A DNA stretch of 64,000 bases, taken from Diphasiastrum complanatum (lineage: Eukaryota > Streptophyta > Lycopodiopsida > Lycopodiales > Lycopodiaceae). A program made the position numbers and the translations under genes. The notes beneath the pieces were generated by a model. That model was not told the origin of the DNA. It saw only the letters and a list, made by a program, of their open reading frames with translations, and ran no database searches. Positions 1 to 11,267 of the stretch are shown here, one piece after another. The stretch lies in the NCBI GenBank assembly GCA_029204225.1, contig CM055092.1, positions 74,506,460 to 74,570,459 of the forward strand, in the 5' to 3' direction. Position 1 is the first letter of the stretch, and each line of letters opens with the position of its first letter.

Positions 1-792
1 TGTCCCAACCAAATAGTTTGTCAAAGCTTTTGAACTTGCTCAGCTTTTCAGGAAAAAGTTATTCAGGTTGTTTGGTTTGCCGAATGATATTGTTAGTGAT
101 CAGGATTCTAAGTTTATTGGCAAATTTTGGCAAGTGGTTTTTGAGAAATTAGAGACAACCTTAAGTCTAGGGTTTGCGGATCATCCTGAATCGGATGGTC
201 AATCTGAAAGGATGAACCAGTCTATGGAAGATATGTTTCGCGCATATGTTTCAAGAGGCAGTTGGATTGGGAAAGGTACCTTCCAATGGTTGAATTTGCG
301 TATAACATGGAAGAACATTCGGCGACGGGTTTTAGTCCATTCACTCTGATGTATGGTTTTTAGCCTCGAGCTCCAATCTTCGTTGGCCTCAAAAGCCTCA
401 AGGTTAAAGAGGCGGTGGATTTCTTGCATGATATGCAAGAAATGCTGCTTGTTGCTCACAATAACATAAAAACGGCTTAGGATAGAGCCCAATTTTTCTT
501 TGCTAATCTGAAGCAACAACCCACATTAGTTGTCTAAAGGATCGGCTTGATGGAAAGGATGAATTGATTCCATAGGATAAGCTAGTTCAGCTTGAGGACC
601 TGACATCCTTTGTACCTTCTGAATCGCAGGCCGTTGTTGATGTACGCCAACGTGAGCTCAGAAACCGGTAGGTAACTGAGTACTTAGTTCGTTGGAAAGG
701 AAGCTCCGAAGACGAGGACATTGGGAAAAGTAGTGAGAACGAGATTCCCAGATTTCCTTCCTTAGAGGATGAATCTTTTAAGGGGGAGGGAA
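1..792 (+). pseudogene. Ty3/gypsy pol remnant: integrase core to chromodomain
   Basis: This is the 3' end of a gypsy pol gene; the rest lies left of the window. Residues read from 68 give LPNDIVSDQDSKF (second catalytic Asp of the DDE integrase) and HPESDGQSERMN (catalytic Glu). A frame change near 280 continues as an EFAYN..HSATG..PF.LMYG segment with in-frame stops. Near 656-760 the reading TEYLVRWKGSSEDED is a chromodomain-like tail, which suggests the chromovirus branch. A purine tract at 778-792 (AAGGGGGAGGGA) is the polypurine tract directly before the LTR. Frameshifts and stops make it non-functional. Family assignment is secure; the clade is an inference from the chromodomain. Confidence 0.85.
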
Positions 793-1175
793 TGTTAGGG
801 ACCCAATCCCCTTGGGTCCCAAACCCCAATTGGAACTGAACGTCAACTGGGCCTGTTGACTTGACCAGTGACTCGTGGACTCGCATTGGTTGCCACGTGT
901 CGTGATCTAGGATGTGCGCTTGGCTTGGAGACTCCTACCTTGGAGGTATACAAGCGAGGAGGTCTCATTAACCATTCATTCTGTCTACTTAGGAGAAGGT
1001 GGATGGGGAGCGCTTGTGACAGCCAGGATGTGAGCTAGCTTCGGGTCGGAGATGGCTGATGGCTCTAGGAGTGGTATGGGACGCTGTTAGGGTTGGGGGT
1101 CAGTCGGAGGTCGGGATGTTCGGTTCCTAGTGGGTAACCGGCACATGGCGGTTTGCGGTAAAGTAGGACGTAACA
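793..1175 (+). repeat. gypsy 3' LTR
   Basis: It begins TGTTAGGGACCC right after the polypurine tract and ends GTAACA. It is clearly related to the segment at 8228-8589 that precedes a primer-binding site, so it is an LTR. It carries about 90 bp near 870-960 that the second copy lacks. The 5 bp after it (CTAAG) would be the target duplication, but the partner lies outside the window. Confidence 0.85.
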
Positions 1176-2581
1176 CTAAGCCACCTGAAGTCATCGCTCA
1201 CAAAGTAGTATACAAAATTTACTAGCTGTCTTCACTCAAGCAAGACCAACTTTAAGCATTCCAAGGATGAGCACTAAAGCTGATGGTAACAAAGCACTAA
1301 CTGTAAGTGCAGTCAAGCAATGATTGAACAATTCTCACGAGTTTGAAGTTTGCTGAACTATCTTTTGTAGTTGCTTACCTTGCTTTGGTTAGATTAATAT
1401 AATTTGTCTCCTGGTTGCATGGGAGTAAACTTTGAATTATTCTACATAAAATCATGCGTACTCTTGGAATGACTAGAAGGAAAAAGCACCATTGCATTCA
1501 GGAAATTGTTCCTCAAGGAATACGATTTAGATGCCCCCACTTGTAATGCCAATGCTATATCACTTTGAAAATAGTTACAAGTCTCATGTAGTGGGAGTGA
1601 GCTTTTAACACTTGTGTATGACCTTATTGGTCTTTTGTTCTTGGAATTGAAATTTTCATCACTTGCCACGTTCCTTTGCTAGTGAATATCGAATGTGAGA
1701 TTGAAATGATATCTGGCATTGAGCAATGCTATAATCGTGAATGAAAATAAGGGAAATAGCCAAGAAAATTATCTTGGTATTTGAGTTTAACTTCTAGTAG
1801 TTAATCTCATCTCTTAAGTGCATTTTGTTGTTAATAGGGTGTCTTCATTTTTGGAAGAAAAAGAAATTATGTTTCAAGAATAGATCATCTCCAAGAAGGA
1901 ACGATCAAGTCAATCAAGAAGGAGATTCTATCGTTAGAGCAAGGTTGTTGAAGGTACTGTGTATCTGATCATCATTGAGAATTGTTGGAGGAATCGTTGC
2001 TTATTTACTCCGGTAGATTTCTAAAGTGAGATGTTTGAGGAGAGTGGATCATTGCTGGTGCTGCTCACAGGAGAGAGAACAAGCCAATAGAGACTGTTTT
2101 ACGTTATCCTGTGACAAGTCAACAATCTCATTCTGACATGGATGGCCACAGAAGGATTCTAATTTTTAAGGAAGTGTTTATTTACATTGAAGAGTTGGAA
2201 TGCCTTCATCACTGGCGGGAGATCAAGTCTCTTGCAAATTTCCCTCAATAAAAGCTAGAAATTATTGGAAAACCTTAGATTCAAGGGAAAACTTGGTGGC
2301 AGGATGTAGGCAAGCAGCAGGCTTTAGTTTGCTAGGCATACGTTGGTCAGAAATTTTGAGATGGTTGTAGTTTGAATTTCCCCTCAGAGCACATTTTTGA
2401 ATTTGGGGTAGCATTTGTTGTAGGTTAATCAATCTTTCAGTATTGCGCATATTGGGTTAGCCATCTTATGTGTTGATTTCTTACTATACTTTTCAGTTTC
2501 TTGGCAGTCAATGCTACAAGAAAGTTATTCAGGAGAACATTGATATGTTCTTAATTTTTGAAAATCCTCTTTCTGTTACAG
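1176..2581 (+). other. Non-coding stretch, probably intron of the PHL-like gene
   Basis: It contains no long ORF and no domain I recognise. It ends in a pyrimidine-rich acceptor (TTTCTGTTACAG at 2570-2581) directly before the first visible exon. The N-terminal part of the SPT20-type protein is not found here, so this is probably the right part of a long intron that received the gypsy element at 1-1175. Confidence 0.55.
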
Positions 2582-5500
2582 GTCCGGGATTTTAGGCGCA
2601 GCGCTCCTGGCATTGTGAATGAGAATATGACAGCTTGCAGCGACTGGAGGCCAGTGGTGCACAAAGTCACACTTCGTCCCACAACAGAGAGCATTGTGAA
2701 AGACATTGCTGCCATGGCTGAGGACAATTGGACATACCAGGACTTTTTGGTGCTGCTTCCAAGCCCGCATGCTATTTGAAAGAGATGTTTTCTGGATTCA
2801 GCTTCTTTATAATTAGTCTTGCCAGAGTATTATGAAGTAAGTGGGGAAAGCTGGACCATGTCAAAATCCAGCAAAATAATTCTGTGCAAGTTGCTTATTT
2901 TTGTGTGGTGCTGCAGGAAATTGAGGCTAGAATTTTGAACTCAGTGCAACCATCACTCTGTTTGGATCCCTCCCCTGATATTGCAACACAAGCTTATGTA
3001 TCCAACTACAATAAGGTCTGTCTTCATGCAATTTGCTTTCTTTGTGTGTCTATTTGATGGAATGTGCATCTGAGTCAAGTTTAAATATTTATTTGTCTCT
3101 GTACTCACGTATGCATTAGTCGTTCACACAGCTGAAGCTCAATTGTGTCCGTCCTGCAACTCGACGATATAGACTGAAGGGACCTGGGCTTGACAGAAAG
3201 ATACGTTTAGCTGCTGCCAGGGCTCTCATGAAAGCAGATAATTTGGTAAAACGTAGACATTCTCTGCCAGACATGTTGGATGATATGTGCCAAGATAATA
3301 CAGGAGCAGACAGAAAAAATGACTCATATATCGAGAATAGCATTGCTGCTGAAGACCACTTAAACTATGCAGGACACGTTTTGGGCAGCTCAGTTGTTCA
3401 GGAACCTCTTAGAGCCGTCATATCTGGACAACCTCAAACGTTTGTATCACAAGCAACATCATATCACAATGAAGTTTCGGGTCCTGAAATTTTGCATGGT
3501 TTGCCGATCCCAGCTGGACAAATATCATCATCACTTGGAATAACCATTCCTACACCACCAGCGACATCCTCACTTTTGACGTCTACGCCTGATTCTACTG
3601 GAGGTGCTGATGCGCGACCAATGGGCTTGTCAGGGCTTGGTAAACAAGATAGCAAAGATCTGTTGTCAACCAGGAAGTCAGAACCAAGAAAACTCAAGCC
3701 AGAACCAGATAAATCAGAGAAAGTTCAGCTGCAACAAACACTATTTCAGAGAGCTGAATCAAAAGGGCTGTGTACTGACAGAAACCAATTTGTGCTACAG
3801 TTCAAGCCTGAAAGTCAACAGTTGTTGCAACCATCACCTTCTCATAAAGAGAGAACGTCTGAAGAGCTAGCACAGGTAGAGATGAAAATGCCTTCTCACA
3901 CAGAGCTGAACGAGATGTGCAATGTTAAATCTGAAGCTCAGGAGAATGACCGTTTTTACCACCAGCCAGATGACAATGAGAAGTACCAACAAGAGGACAA
4001 AAGAACTGAAGTTGATCAATCACAACAAATGCCTCAACAGAACTTACAGCATTCATTTGGGAAGTTACAGCCAAGCTCTCAACAGTGGCAAAGTATTGGA
4101 CTGCCATCACTTCAGCATGATCCTCGTTTTGAAAGACATGACTCAAAGGATGACAATCGTAAGAAAGATGAAGTTGCTCAAAAAAGAAAACTCATTCAAA
4201 ACATAGTTCTGCCAAAGCCTGATAATCGATTGATGCAATTGCCAACAGCACTCAGATCTCCTCAAATCATGCAGCCTTCATCACCTTCAACAGCATTTGG
4301 TGCAGTTTCAACTAACTCTGGTGATTTGTCAGTAAGTGCATCAGTTGCGCTCTCTTCTCCGACAGGGTCAGTTACAATGAGAGACAAGTATCAATCTTCT
4401 CAAGTGATGCCGTTGACTTTAACAACAACAGGAATGTTGGATCAATCAATTCATATGTCACAGATGCAGCCTTCGAACATACATTTGTCACGAAGAAGAA
4501 CCAATTCTCTTCCAAAAAGCGGGCCAGGATCTGCAGCAGCTATCTTGCCTTCAAATGCTTCAACTTCCATGCCTTCAGCTGTAGTGAATAGTCCATCAAA
4601 TGGGACCACACCAACGACAGTAGGTGCGAAGGTCGAGCAAGGCTCAACTGGACAGGGACAAATCAAACAGCCTGTTGACGTCTTGAAGAGTTTAGTTTCT
4701 TGTATGCAAAGGTAATCTAATTGCGACCTGATGTTTATGGTAAAAAGCGTTGCTGCCTTAAGTAAGCTATCTGGTAACCTGAAACTTAATGCAAAGTTTA
4801 TCTGTATACAAAAGGTGGATGCTCTAGAACAAAAAATATGTCCGTTGCAGGGGCTATTTTGAGATCAGAATCGCTCATGTAAATTGGTTACTGGTTTGGA
4901 AGCAGGCATGGAAAGCATATCAAAGAGCAGAAATCGGAAGACTTACCACCAGTCAATAAGACACGTCCTTCTTGGCAATTGTTGTCACTTGCTCTTTCTG
5001 ACACATCTGATGATTACAAAGAACTTAAGGGCCAAAGAAGCTTGGCTAATTCATTGGTTGGCGGAAATATCAATGCTCGTAAGACACGGTTTTTGCAATT
5101 TACACGCACGGAACCTCTTTATCCAGGTAACCTGGTTATCGTGAAAAGTAGTAGCAAGCACTTTATGTCAAGTACGTATGGAAATTATGTAGTATTTTCT
5201 ATTCTGTTCAGACAGCTTTCCTTGAATTCAGGAAGTTGAATATCACGTTTCTGCAGGACCCAACTATTCTGTTATGTACCATCGAACACGGTTGAGGTTG
5301 GTGCTCTGTGGACGGGGAAAAGATGCAATGGTTGAAGCAGTTATTCAGATTGGGGATGACCAAGATGACGAAGTTCCAAATACTGGTCCTCCTTACATTG
5401 TCCTCCCAGCACTCACAAATGCTGTAAGAGCTTGCGGCTTCCAAAATTGTTCTATTTCAAGTTGTTAAGAACAAAATAAAAGCGAGACGTTCTTCTACTT

Positions 5501-7322
5501 AAGTTGTAATAAGAGGTCATTTTGAAAGGGTTACAGTGAGGTACATTTTACAGCTTTGTCTTCTTGTTATTATTACAAAGGGAACATGTGAGGCAGTTCT
5601 ATTGGACAAGAATCTCTCACATGCTTCCTTGTTGGACATTGTTCAGGAAGTTGCAGATCTCTTCGCAAAGCAATTTGCTATCTTGGTAACTTCCATTGCT
5701 TAAGTATTCTGTAAAGAGAGAGTATCTATCTGGGCAAGCTTCATCATTAACGTTTTGATCACTTATGCATGAAGAAACCATAACATAGCAATCAACGTAA
5801 TTTCAGTTCTGCTGCTCATGTTTTTTTGAATGCGCAGCTTCTAATACACAAATAATGTTTGTTAATCTCTTTGCGATTGAGACAGTTGGAAAGGGAAGGT
5901 TTTGAGTTGGTGGAAGATCAAGTGCAACCGTTTGCCCGTGGGAATACCATGAATACCGTAGCTTCAACACCGCATCAATTGCCTACTGGGGGTCCATCAT
6001 CATTGGGAGCTTCTCTTGCTCAACTCGGTTCTCCAAGAATGATGGTTAACCAAAACATGTCAACCATTTCGGACAATCTCATGTCTTCTTTGACTCAGAT
6101 GCAACTTCCTTCGCCCAACGCTCTAGGTGGAGTTCGTTTGCCACCGCAAGGCATGCCCCAAAATCGTCAACTTTCTGTAAACTATCTGAATCAGACCGGA
6201 ACACAAGGATCTTCAAAGCCTTTGCAACAACTTGATACAGGTACATCTCAACTGGCCGCTGTACAACAGCACCAACAGCTGCAAAGGCCATCTCAACTAC
6301 TGGCAGCCAGTCAACTTGCGACTCAGTTGGGTGCCACAACTCATAATCCTGGACAGCAACTTCCACAGATGGCTATACCTGCAGATCAGTTACAACAGTT
6401 TCAACTTCTGCAGAGACAAAGCTTGCTTCAGCGAAAGATGCTATTGCCAGGAGGGTTGGGAAACCTTCGAAATATGAATAACATGAGCAGTATGGGAATC
6501 CCAGTGAGTGGTGTGCAGGGTGGTATTGGTAACATGATAGGGGGTATAAATGGAATGAATAATGTTGCTGCTATGGCAGGGATGAACAACATCGCAGCAT
6601 CCATTGGGAGCATGTCCAATTTGGGGAATATAGGTCAGCTGTCAAATATGGGGGCAATTGGTCAAAATAGTGGTGTTGCTAATATGATTAATCAGCAAAT
6701 TCGCCCTGGCACAATGAATCAAGTTCAAGCAGCGGCAGCTTTGCAGTCAAAATCTAGAATGGCACCTGTTAAAATTCGTCCCTTGGGTACTGCTAGTCCC
6801 CCGGTCAGGAACAATGTCGAGAACATCTCAGCAATGACTGCTACAAATCAGGTGCATGTGTCGGGTGGGGTCAATATGATGAGTCCATCTTTGGGCAGGG
6901 GTAATTTGATTCCCATGCAACGAGCAGCAGTACCAGGCATGGGGCCACCGAGAGTGCCTGCTGCCTCAAGTATTGCTGGGCAGGGCTACTATTCAAATTC
7001 ACAGCAGCTGAATTCGCAGCAGCTTAATTCCCAACAGCTTAGTAATAATCAAATAAGTTCCCCACAGTTGAACACACATCATCTTAGTTCACAGCAGTTA
7101 AGCTCACAACAGATAAGCCCTCAATCATTAAGTGTTGGGGGACTGGGTTCATTGGTTGGTGGTCCCCAAAGTCCCCAGTTGAGCTCACAGACGCTGGGAT
7201 CAGTCGGATCTTTAACAAGTTCGCCGATGGATTTGCAGAATACAAATCGTGTTGGCTCATTAACTTCAGCAGCGGGGCAGGGCAGGACACCTATTTCTCA
7301 GCCACAAACTGGCCAATCTTGA
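2582..7322 (+). CDS. PHL: PHL-like protein with SPT20 domain (5' exons missing)
   Basis: Spliced gene. Exons that keep one frame are 2582-2749, 2917-3015, 3132-4711, 4906-5126, 5257-5423, 5581-5685 and 5886-7322, all with GT-AG introns; about 1258 codons are visible. The first two and the start of the third encode the end of an SPT20 domain (VRDFRR, WTYQDFLEIEARILN, PSLCLDPSP, LKLNCVRPATRRYR). The middle is Ser/Pro/Gln-rich. Exons four to seven encode the second conserved plant block (GGNINARKTRFLQF, VMYHRTRLRLVLCGRG, EREGFELVEDQVQP). The tail is Met/Asn/Gly-rich and then Gln-rich (repeated LNSQQ/LSSQQ, about 6990-7120). Plant PHL (PHYTOCHROME-DEPENDENT LATE-FLOWERING) is a nuclear protein in photoperiodic flowering, and SPT20 is a SAGA subunit. 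Function here is by family. The start codon is not in the window. No stop or frameshift is seen in the exons. Confidence 0.9.
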
Positions 7323-7456
7323 TTGCTGAAGCTGTGAGTTCTGGAGAACCTAAATGCTCTTCTTTTGGCTTCATTCTTTCTGCAACAGTTATATTTCTAT
7401 TTTGATAGCATTTTTGGGCTCCTACCAGAAACTTAAACTTTTCCAGCTTTTGGAAC
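7323..7456 (+). other. Likely 3' UTR of the PHL-like gene, cut by a copia LTR
   Basis: T-rich sequence directly after the stop codon. It runs for 134 bp until the TG of a copia LTR at 7457. I see no clear polyadenylation signal before the LTR, so transcripts may end in, or read into, the LTR. Confidence 0.5.
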
Positions 7457-8227
7457 TGTTAGAAATTAATGTTTATTTTGTAACCCTCATGTTTCTAGGG
7501 CGTGCGTGCGTGCTATTTTAGGGGCCTATACTTTTCTTAGGTTAGTCAAAATCATATGCATGTAGTAGAGCTCTGAAGATTTACAATTAGGCTCAGATTT
7601 TGACTTAGTAACTAATTGGGACTTTTACCTAATATAGACACTAGTTTTAAGAATTTGCTTTCAGCATAGCCTTTAGCTTAAGATAGATCTAGGAATATTG
7701 TACAAGGAGGATCAGCACCCACCTCAAGTTAATCTATAGGAAGCTTCATCATAGAATCTAAGATATATTGTTTTGCTCAATCAATTCTTGATTGAATGTG
7801 TGAGTGCTAATATGATTGCTACACTCCTATCTAACAAATTTAGCCATAATTCCAATATGGTATCAGAGCATACTTTGCTGATTGTGTAGTTCTGCTGAAG
7901 AAGGTTCGGCTGCTGCTGAGGGATGGCTGTTGGAATTAGATTTGTATCAGCTGCTCGCTGGAATGGCTACAAATTTGGTTACTGAAATTGGTCGCTACAG
8001 ATAAGCAGATTGGATCGCTGGGAGATCACCTATGCAGGTCAGGTCGCTGGGAGATCACAACTCATGTCTGCAGGTCAGATTGCTGAAGAAAATTCAGGAC
8101 AGGGAGCGCTGCTACAAAAGGATAGCTACTGAGTTAGCAGATCACTGAAGAAGTTTCAGGACACGGAGTGCTTGATCGCTTGAAATTCGTGAGCTTGGTC
8201 TGCTCACTGATCTGCCAGGTTATAGAT
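7457..8227 (+). mobile_element. Truncated Ty1/copia: 5' LTR, primer-binding site and leader
   Basis: The LTR runs from TGTTAGAAATTAATG at 7457 to about 7857 and is followed at once by TGGTATCAGAGC (7858-7869), the standard initiator-Met primer-binding site. It resembles the LTRs at 28648 and 35394 (start TGTTAG.ATTAATG, a GCACCCACCTC-type segment before the end). The leader (7870-8227) is repetitive (CAGGTCAGATCGCTGGGAGATCAC type) and has no ORF. The element is cut at 8228 by a gypsy LTR. Confidence 0.75.
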
Positions 8228-8604
8228 TGGTAGGGACCCAACTCCCTTGGGTCCCAAACCCAACTTGAAGCTGAACGTCAACTGGGCCCGTTGACTTGAC
8301 CAATGACTGGCCTGTTAACCATTCATTCTATCTACCTAGGAGAAGGTGGATGGTGGGCGCTTGTGCACAGCCAGGATGAGTGCTAGCCTGAGGTAGGAGA
8401 TGGCAGATGGTCTTGGTAGTGTCATGGGACGCTGTCAGGGTTGGAGGTCGGATCTCGCTTGTCACAGGTCACGGGCCAGGGCACGGAAGGTGGATTTGGA
8501 TTGGATCCTATGGCGGGGTGGATCGTGTGACGTTTGGTTCCTTGTGGGTAACCGACACCTGGCGGTTTGCGCGGAAAGAGGTTGTAACATTTGGTATCAG
8601 AGCC
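8228..8604 (+). repeat. gypsy 5' LTR plus primer-binding site
   Basis: The LTR at 8228-8589 starts TGGTAGGGACCC and ends GTAACA, matching the 793-1175 LTR. TTGGTATCAGAGCC at 8591-8604 is an initiator-Met primer-binding site, so this is a 5' LTR. The following 8605-9240 is leader with a G/C-rich stretch and no recognised gene. Confidence 0.8.
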
Positions 8605-9241
8605 ACCGCATTTTTTAGGCAGGTTTGCTCAATCCGTAAGCGGCAAACAATAAGTGTTACATTTTTTTTAATCCTGATCTCGTCGCATCAAGCCCGGATT
8701 CAGCTTTTGTTTGATTTTCCTTAGTTTCTCAGTTTTTGAATTTTGGCAAAAAAAAAAACGAGGGTGGTTTTTTGTAGCTGCGCACAGGGGCTGCCTCGCG
8801 GGCGGCACTGCCGTGTGGGCAGGTGGTGTGCGAGGGGCGCACAGGTAGGTGGTCCGCAGGCTGCCAACCATCCAGCGACGGTGGGGGGGTCAGCGGCGCG
8901 CGTGTGCTGTGCCTACAGCTGTGGGTTTGTGCACCTGCGTGGCGGGACGGGCTGCTTAGGTGGCTCAAGAACAATCTGCCACCTCACCAAACTGCCTATG
9001 TGGAGCCCTTGCTGGCCAAGAAACAGGCTAGGTGGCATCCCTTTGAAGTTGGTTTCATGTGAGTGGTGGAGTGCTACCTATTATCACATCTCTCTCTTGG
9101 CTGAGTACAAATCCTGGTGGCAGCTATGGACAATACCACTTTGGATGTGTCTAGCTTGCAAGTTTGAGGGTGTGAAACTTCTTTTTCTTTTGTTATACTT
9201 GTATTCGTCTTCTTTTCCTCTTGCCTATCCTCCTTCATAGC

Positions 9242-10800
9242 TGAATTATGGATCCTAGCCCTTCCACACTGCTTGTCTCCTTGTGTGGAGGCTAAGGCCC
9301 CTACCTCTATCTTGGATTCCGATACTTTGCTGTCGGCTATCAACAATCTATAGCAATAGATTGTCGATATGCAGGCAAGACACGCAAAGGATCAGCAGGA
9401 AATTGGAATTGAGGGGGCTAATGCAGTCCAGGCAACTACTGCACTAGCCCTTGTTTACTCCTAAAATTTTATGGGGGAAAAGAAAGACAGAGCCCTTGAA
9501 GTGGTCACTTTGTGGATTGATCGATGGAACTTGCACTTTTCCATGCACGATTCTTCCGACGAGAACAAGGTCAACCTGGCTATCATGTACTTGTGAGGTC
9601 AAGCTTTAACCTGGTGGCAAGGCTTGAGGGGTAAGCCTAAAGCACCCAGCACCCAGGATGTGGGAAGATTTTTGTAAGGCCTTCAAGGCGGCCTTCCTTC
9701 CTATCTTGGATGACTTTGACTTTTATCGACAATATGCGACGATACAGATGGGGAACCGGTCCCTTGATTAGTACCATAGATGCACTGCGTTTCTGAAATG
9801 CGTTTCAGAATCGCGTTCAGAAATGCGTTTCTGAAATTTTAAAAAAAATTCCAGAAACGTTTTTTTTATATATATATATATATTTTGGTTTTTTTATGGG
9901 CAATATGGGTATCAGATGAAAGCTCTAATCAAGAGCATAATTACTGTGTAGTTTGTCGACTGTTTCGGGTGCATGATGGTCGAGTTCAGGTGCATTAATC
10001 CATGTTGGGTTCTGTCAAGGATAAAAATTCAAAACTAACCTCTAGCCTGTCTGTTACGATCACAGATGGTCCCAGTAAGTGTGTTTTTGCTCAGGGAGTT
10101 GGAAGGCCAAGTCATGAAAAGGCCTTACCGTCGGGCCTGCCGTTGGGGGGCCTTACCCCGGACCCTGCCGTTGGGGGGCGTTGCCCCCCAAACCCCCCAC
10201 CGGGGGGCTACCGCCCCCTGGACCCCCCGTTTCTCGGGGGAACCCCGTGAGCATTTATTGAAAACCAGAGCAAATAACAACCAAATAGCTATTGAAAATA
10301 AGATTTGTTTGTGCCCCATCTACTGCGCTTCTGAGAGGCAAAACGTTGGTTTGACCATTGATCCCCTAAAAAAATTTCAGCCATAAGCTATTTTTCCAAT
10401 TTTTTTTTTTTTTTTTGCGATTTTGGGAGGAGAAACGCGTTTTTTGAAATGCGATTCTGTGCAACTATGATTAGTACTTGCAAGAATTTTGAGAGGTATA
10501 TTCTCGTTTTGCCACTAGAATAGATCCTCTTTTAGTGAAATTGCATTTTATTCTCGTATATACGATGATACTCATATAGTGGCTAGGCCTGAGACTGGGT
10601 TCAACCAAAAGTAAAGGCTAGGAAACCGTTCTTTTCAAAGAAAGGAAAAGACAAGGCAAAGGAAGCACCTTCGGGTCCCAGTAAATCAAAGAAAGATCTA
10701 TTATGGACCAGGAGACCTTTCCTAAAGCCATTAGCGACAATCTATGCTTTAATTGCATGGAACTAGAAAAGGAGGCAAGCCAAAGGGGCTTCTTATAAGA
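9242..10800 (+). pseudogene. gypsy gag remnant, split by a MITE
   Basis: Short coding-like pieces in several frames follow the leader. One reads RALEVVTLWIDRWNLHFSM and another ALTWWQGLRG, the usual gag block in which a W..L.......D dimer region precedes a TWW..L motif. A 695-bp MITE interrupts it at 9775-10469. Beyond it, a Lys-rich stretch (PFFSKKGKDKAKE, about 10625-10670) is the remaining C-terminal gag. There are many stops and frameshifts. No zinc knuckle is found. Confidence 0.6.
9775..10469 (+). mobile_element. hAT-type MITE, 695 bp, with 8-bp TSD ATTAGTAC
   Basis: It is flanked by ATTAGTAC at 9767-9774 and 10470-10477. The ends are CATAGATGCAC and, inverted, CATAGTTGCAC. Subterminal sequence is rich in GCGTTTCTGAAA-type repeats on both sides. 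It has no coding capacity. The centre (10125-10250) holds alternating G and C runs able to form several strong hairpins. The 8-bp duplication and ends starting with CA indicate a hAT-driven non-autonomous element. A relative lies at about 45815-46148. Confidence 0.85.
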
Positions 10801-10949
10801 CACTAGTTAACTCTAGCATATCTAGTATTGATCTTTCCTTTGCTAGCAATTTTGTGTGTGAGCATTGTTGTTTTAACATGGTAGTTTTTGGTCCTCACGG
10901 CCTCATTCGAATGAAGGGGGTTGTTGGTGGCCAAGTCGTAAATAGTTTT

Positions 10950-11235
10950 ATTTGATGATGGTTCTACACACAATTTTATTAACTCTAGTTTGTTGCAGAA
11001 GCTAAAGGTGGAAACAGAGCAAAGTGACCAACGCTATGTTGTGAAGCTGGCAACGGGAGCAGAAAGCCAAGTATGGGACCGTATACCTCATCTATTGATT
11101 TAAATACAAGCCTATAAGGATAACTTAGACTTTCATATCATGAATCTAGATACAGTAGTTGTGATACTTGGTAAGAAGTGATTCTATGAGAAGAATGAGT
11201 CGCTAAAGAAAAACTATGTAAACTCACATTTTGTT
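10950..11235 (+). pseudogene. gypsy protease remnant
   Basis: The reading LFDDGSTHNFINSSLL contains the retropepsin-like D-[ST]-G/DDG..HNFI block of plant gypsy elements, followed by KLATGAESQVW. An in-frame stop sits near 11100 and another near 11180, so it is inactive. It lies between the gag and reverse-transcriptase remnants of the same element. Confidence 0.65.
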
Positions 11236-11267
11236 GTTCTTGCGTAACGGCTCACTCATTGAATTGA

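Noticed and set aside
3464-3697. Minus-strand and alternative-frame ORFs within the PHL-like exons (also 3604-3870, 3922-4206, 6079-6619, 7084-7290)
   Set aside because: The spliced plus-strand frame is continuous and carries the conserved blocks; these are shadows of it.
4860-4905. Earlier acceptor (TTGCAG at about 4850) for the fourth PHL exon
   Set aside because: Using it leads to an in-frame stop after about 34 codons, whereas the acceptor ending at 4905 keeps the conserved frame.
10002-10386. Gly/Pro-rich frames at the G/C-run core of the MITE
   Set aside because: They run on low-complexity hairpin sequence inside a non-coding MITE and are absent in its relative at 45.8 kb.
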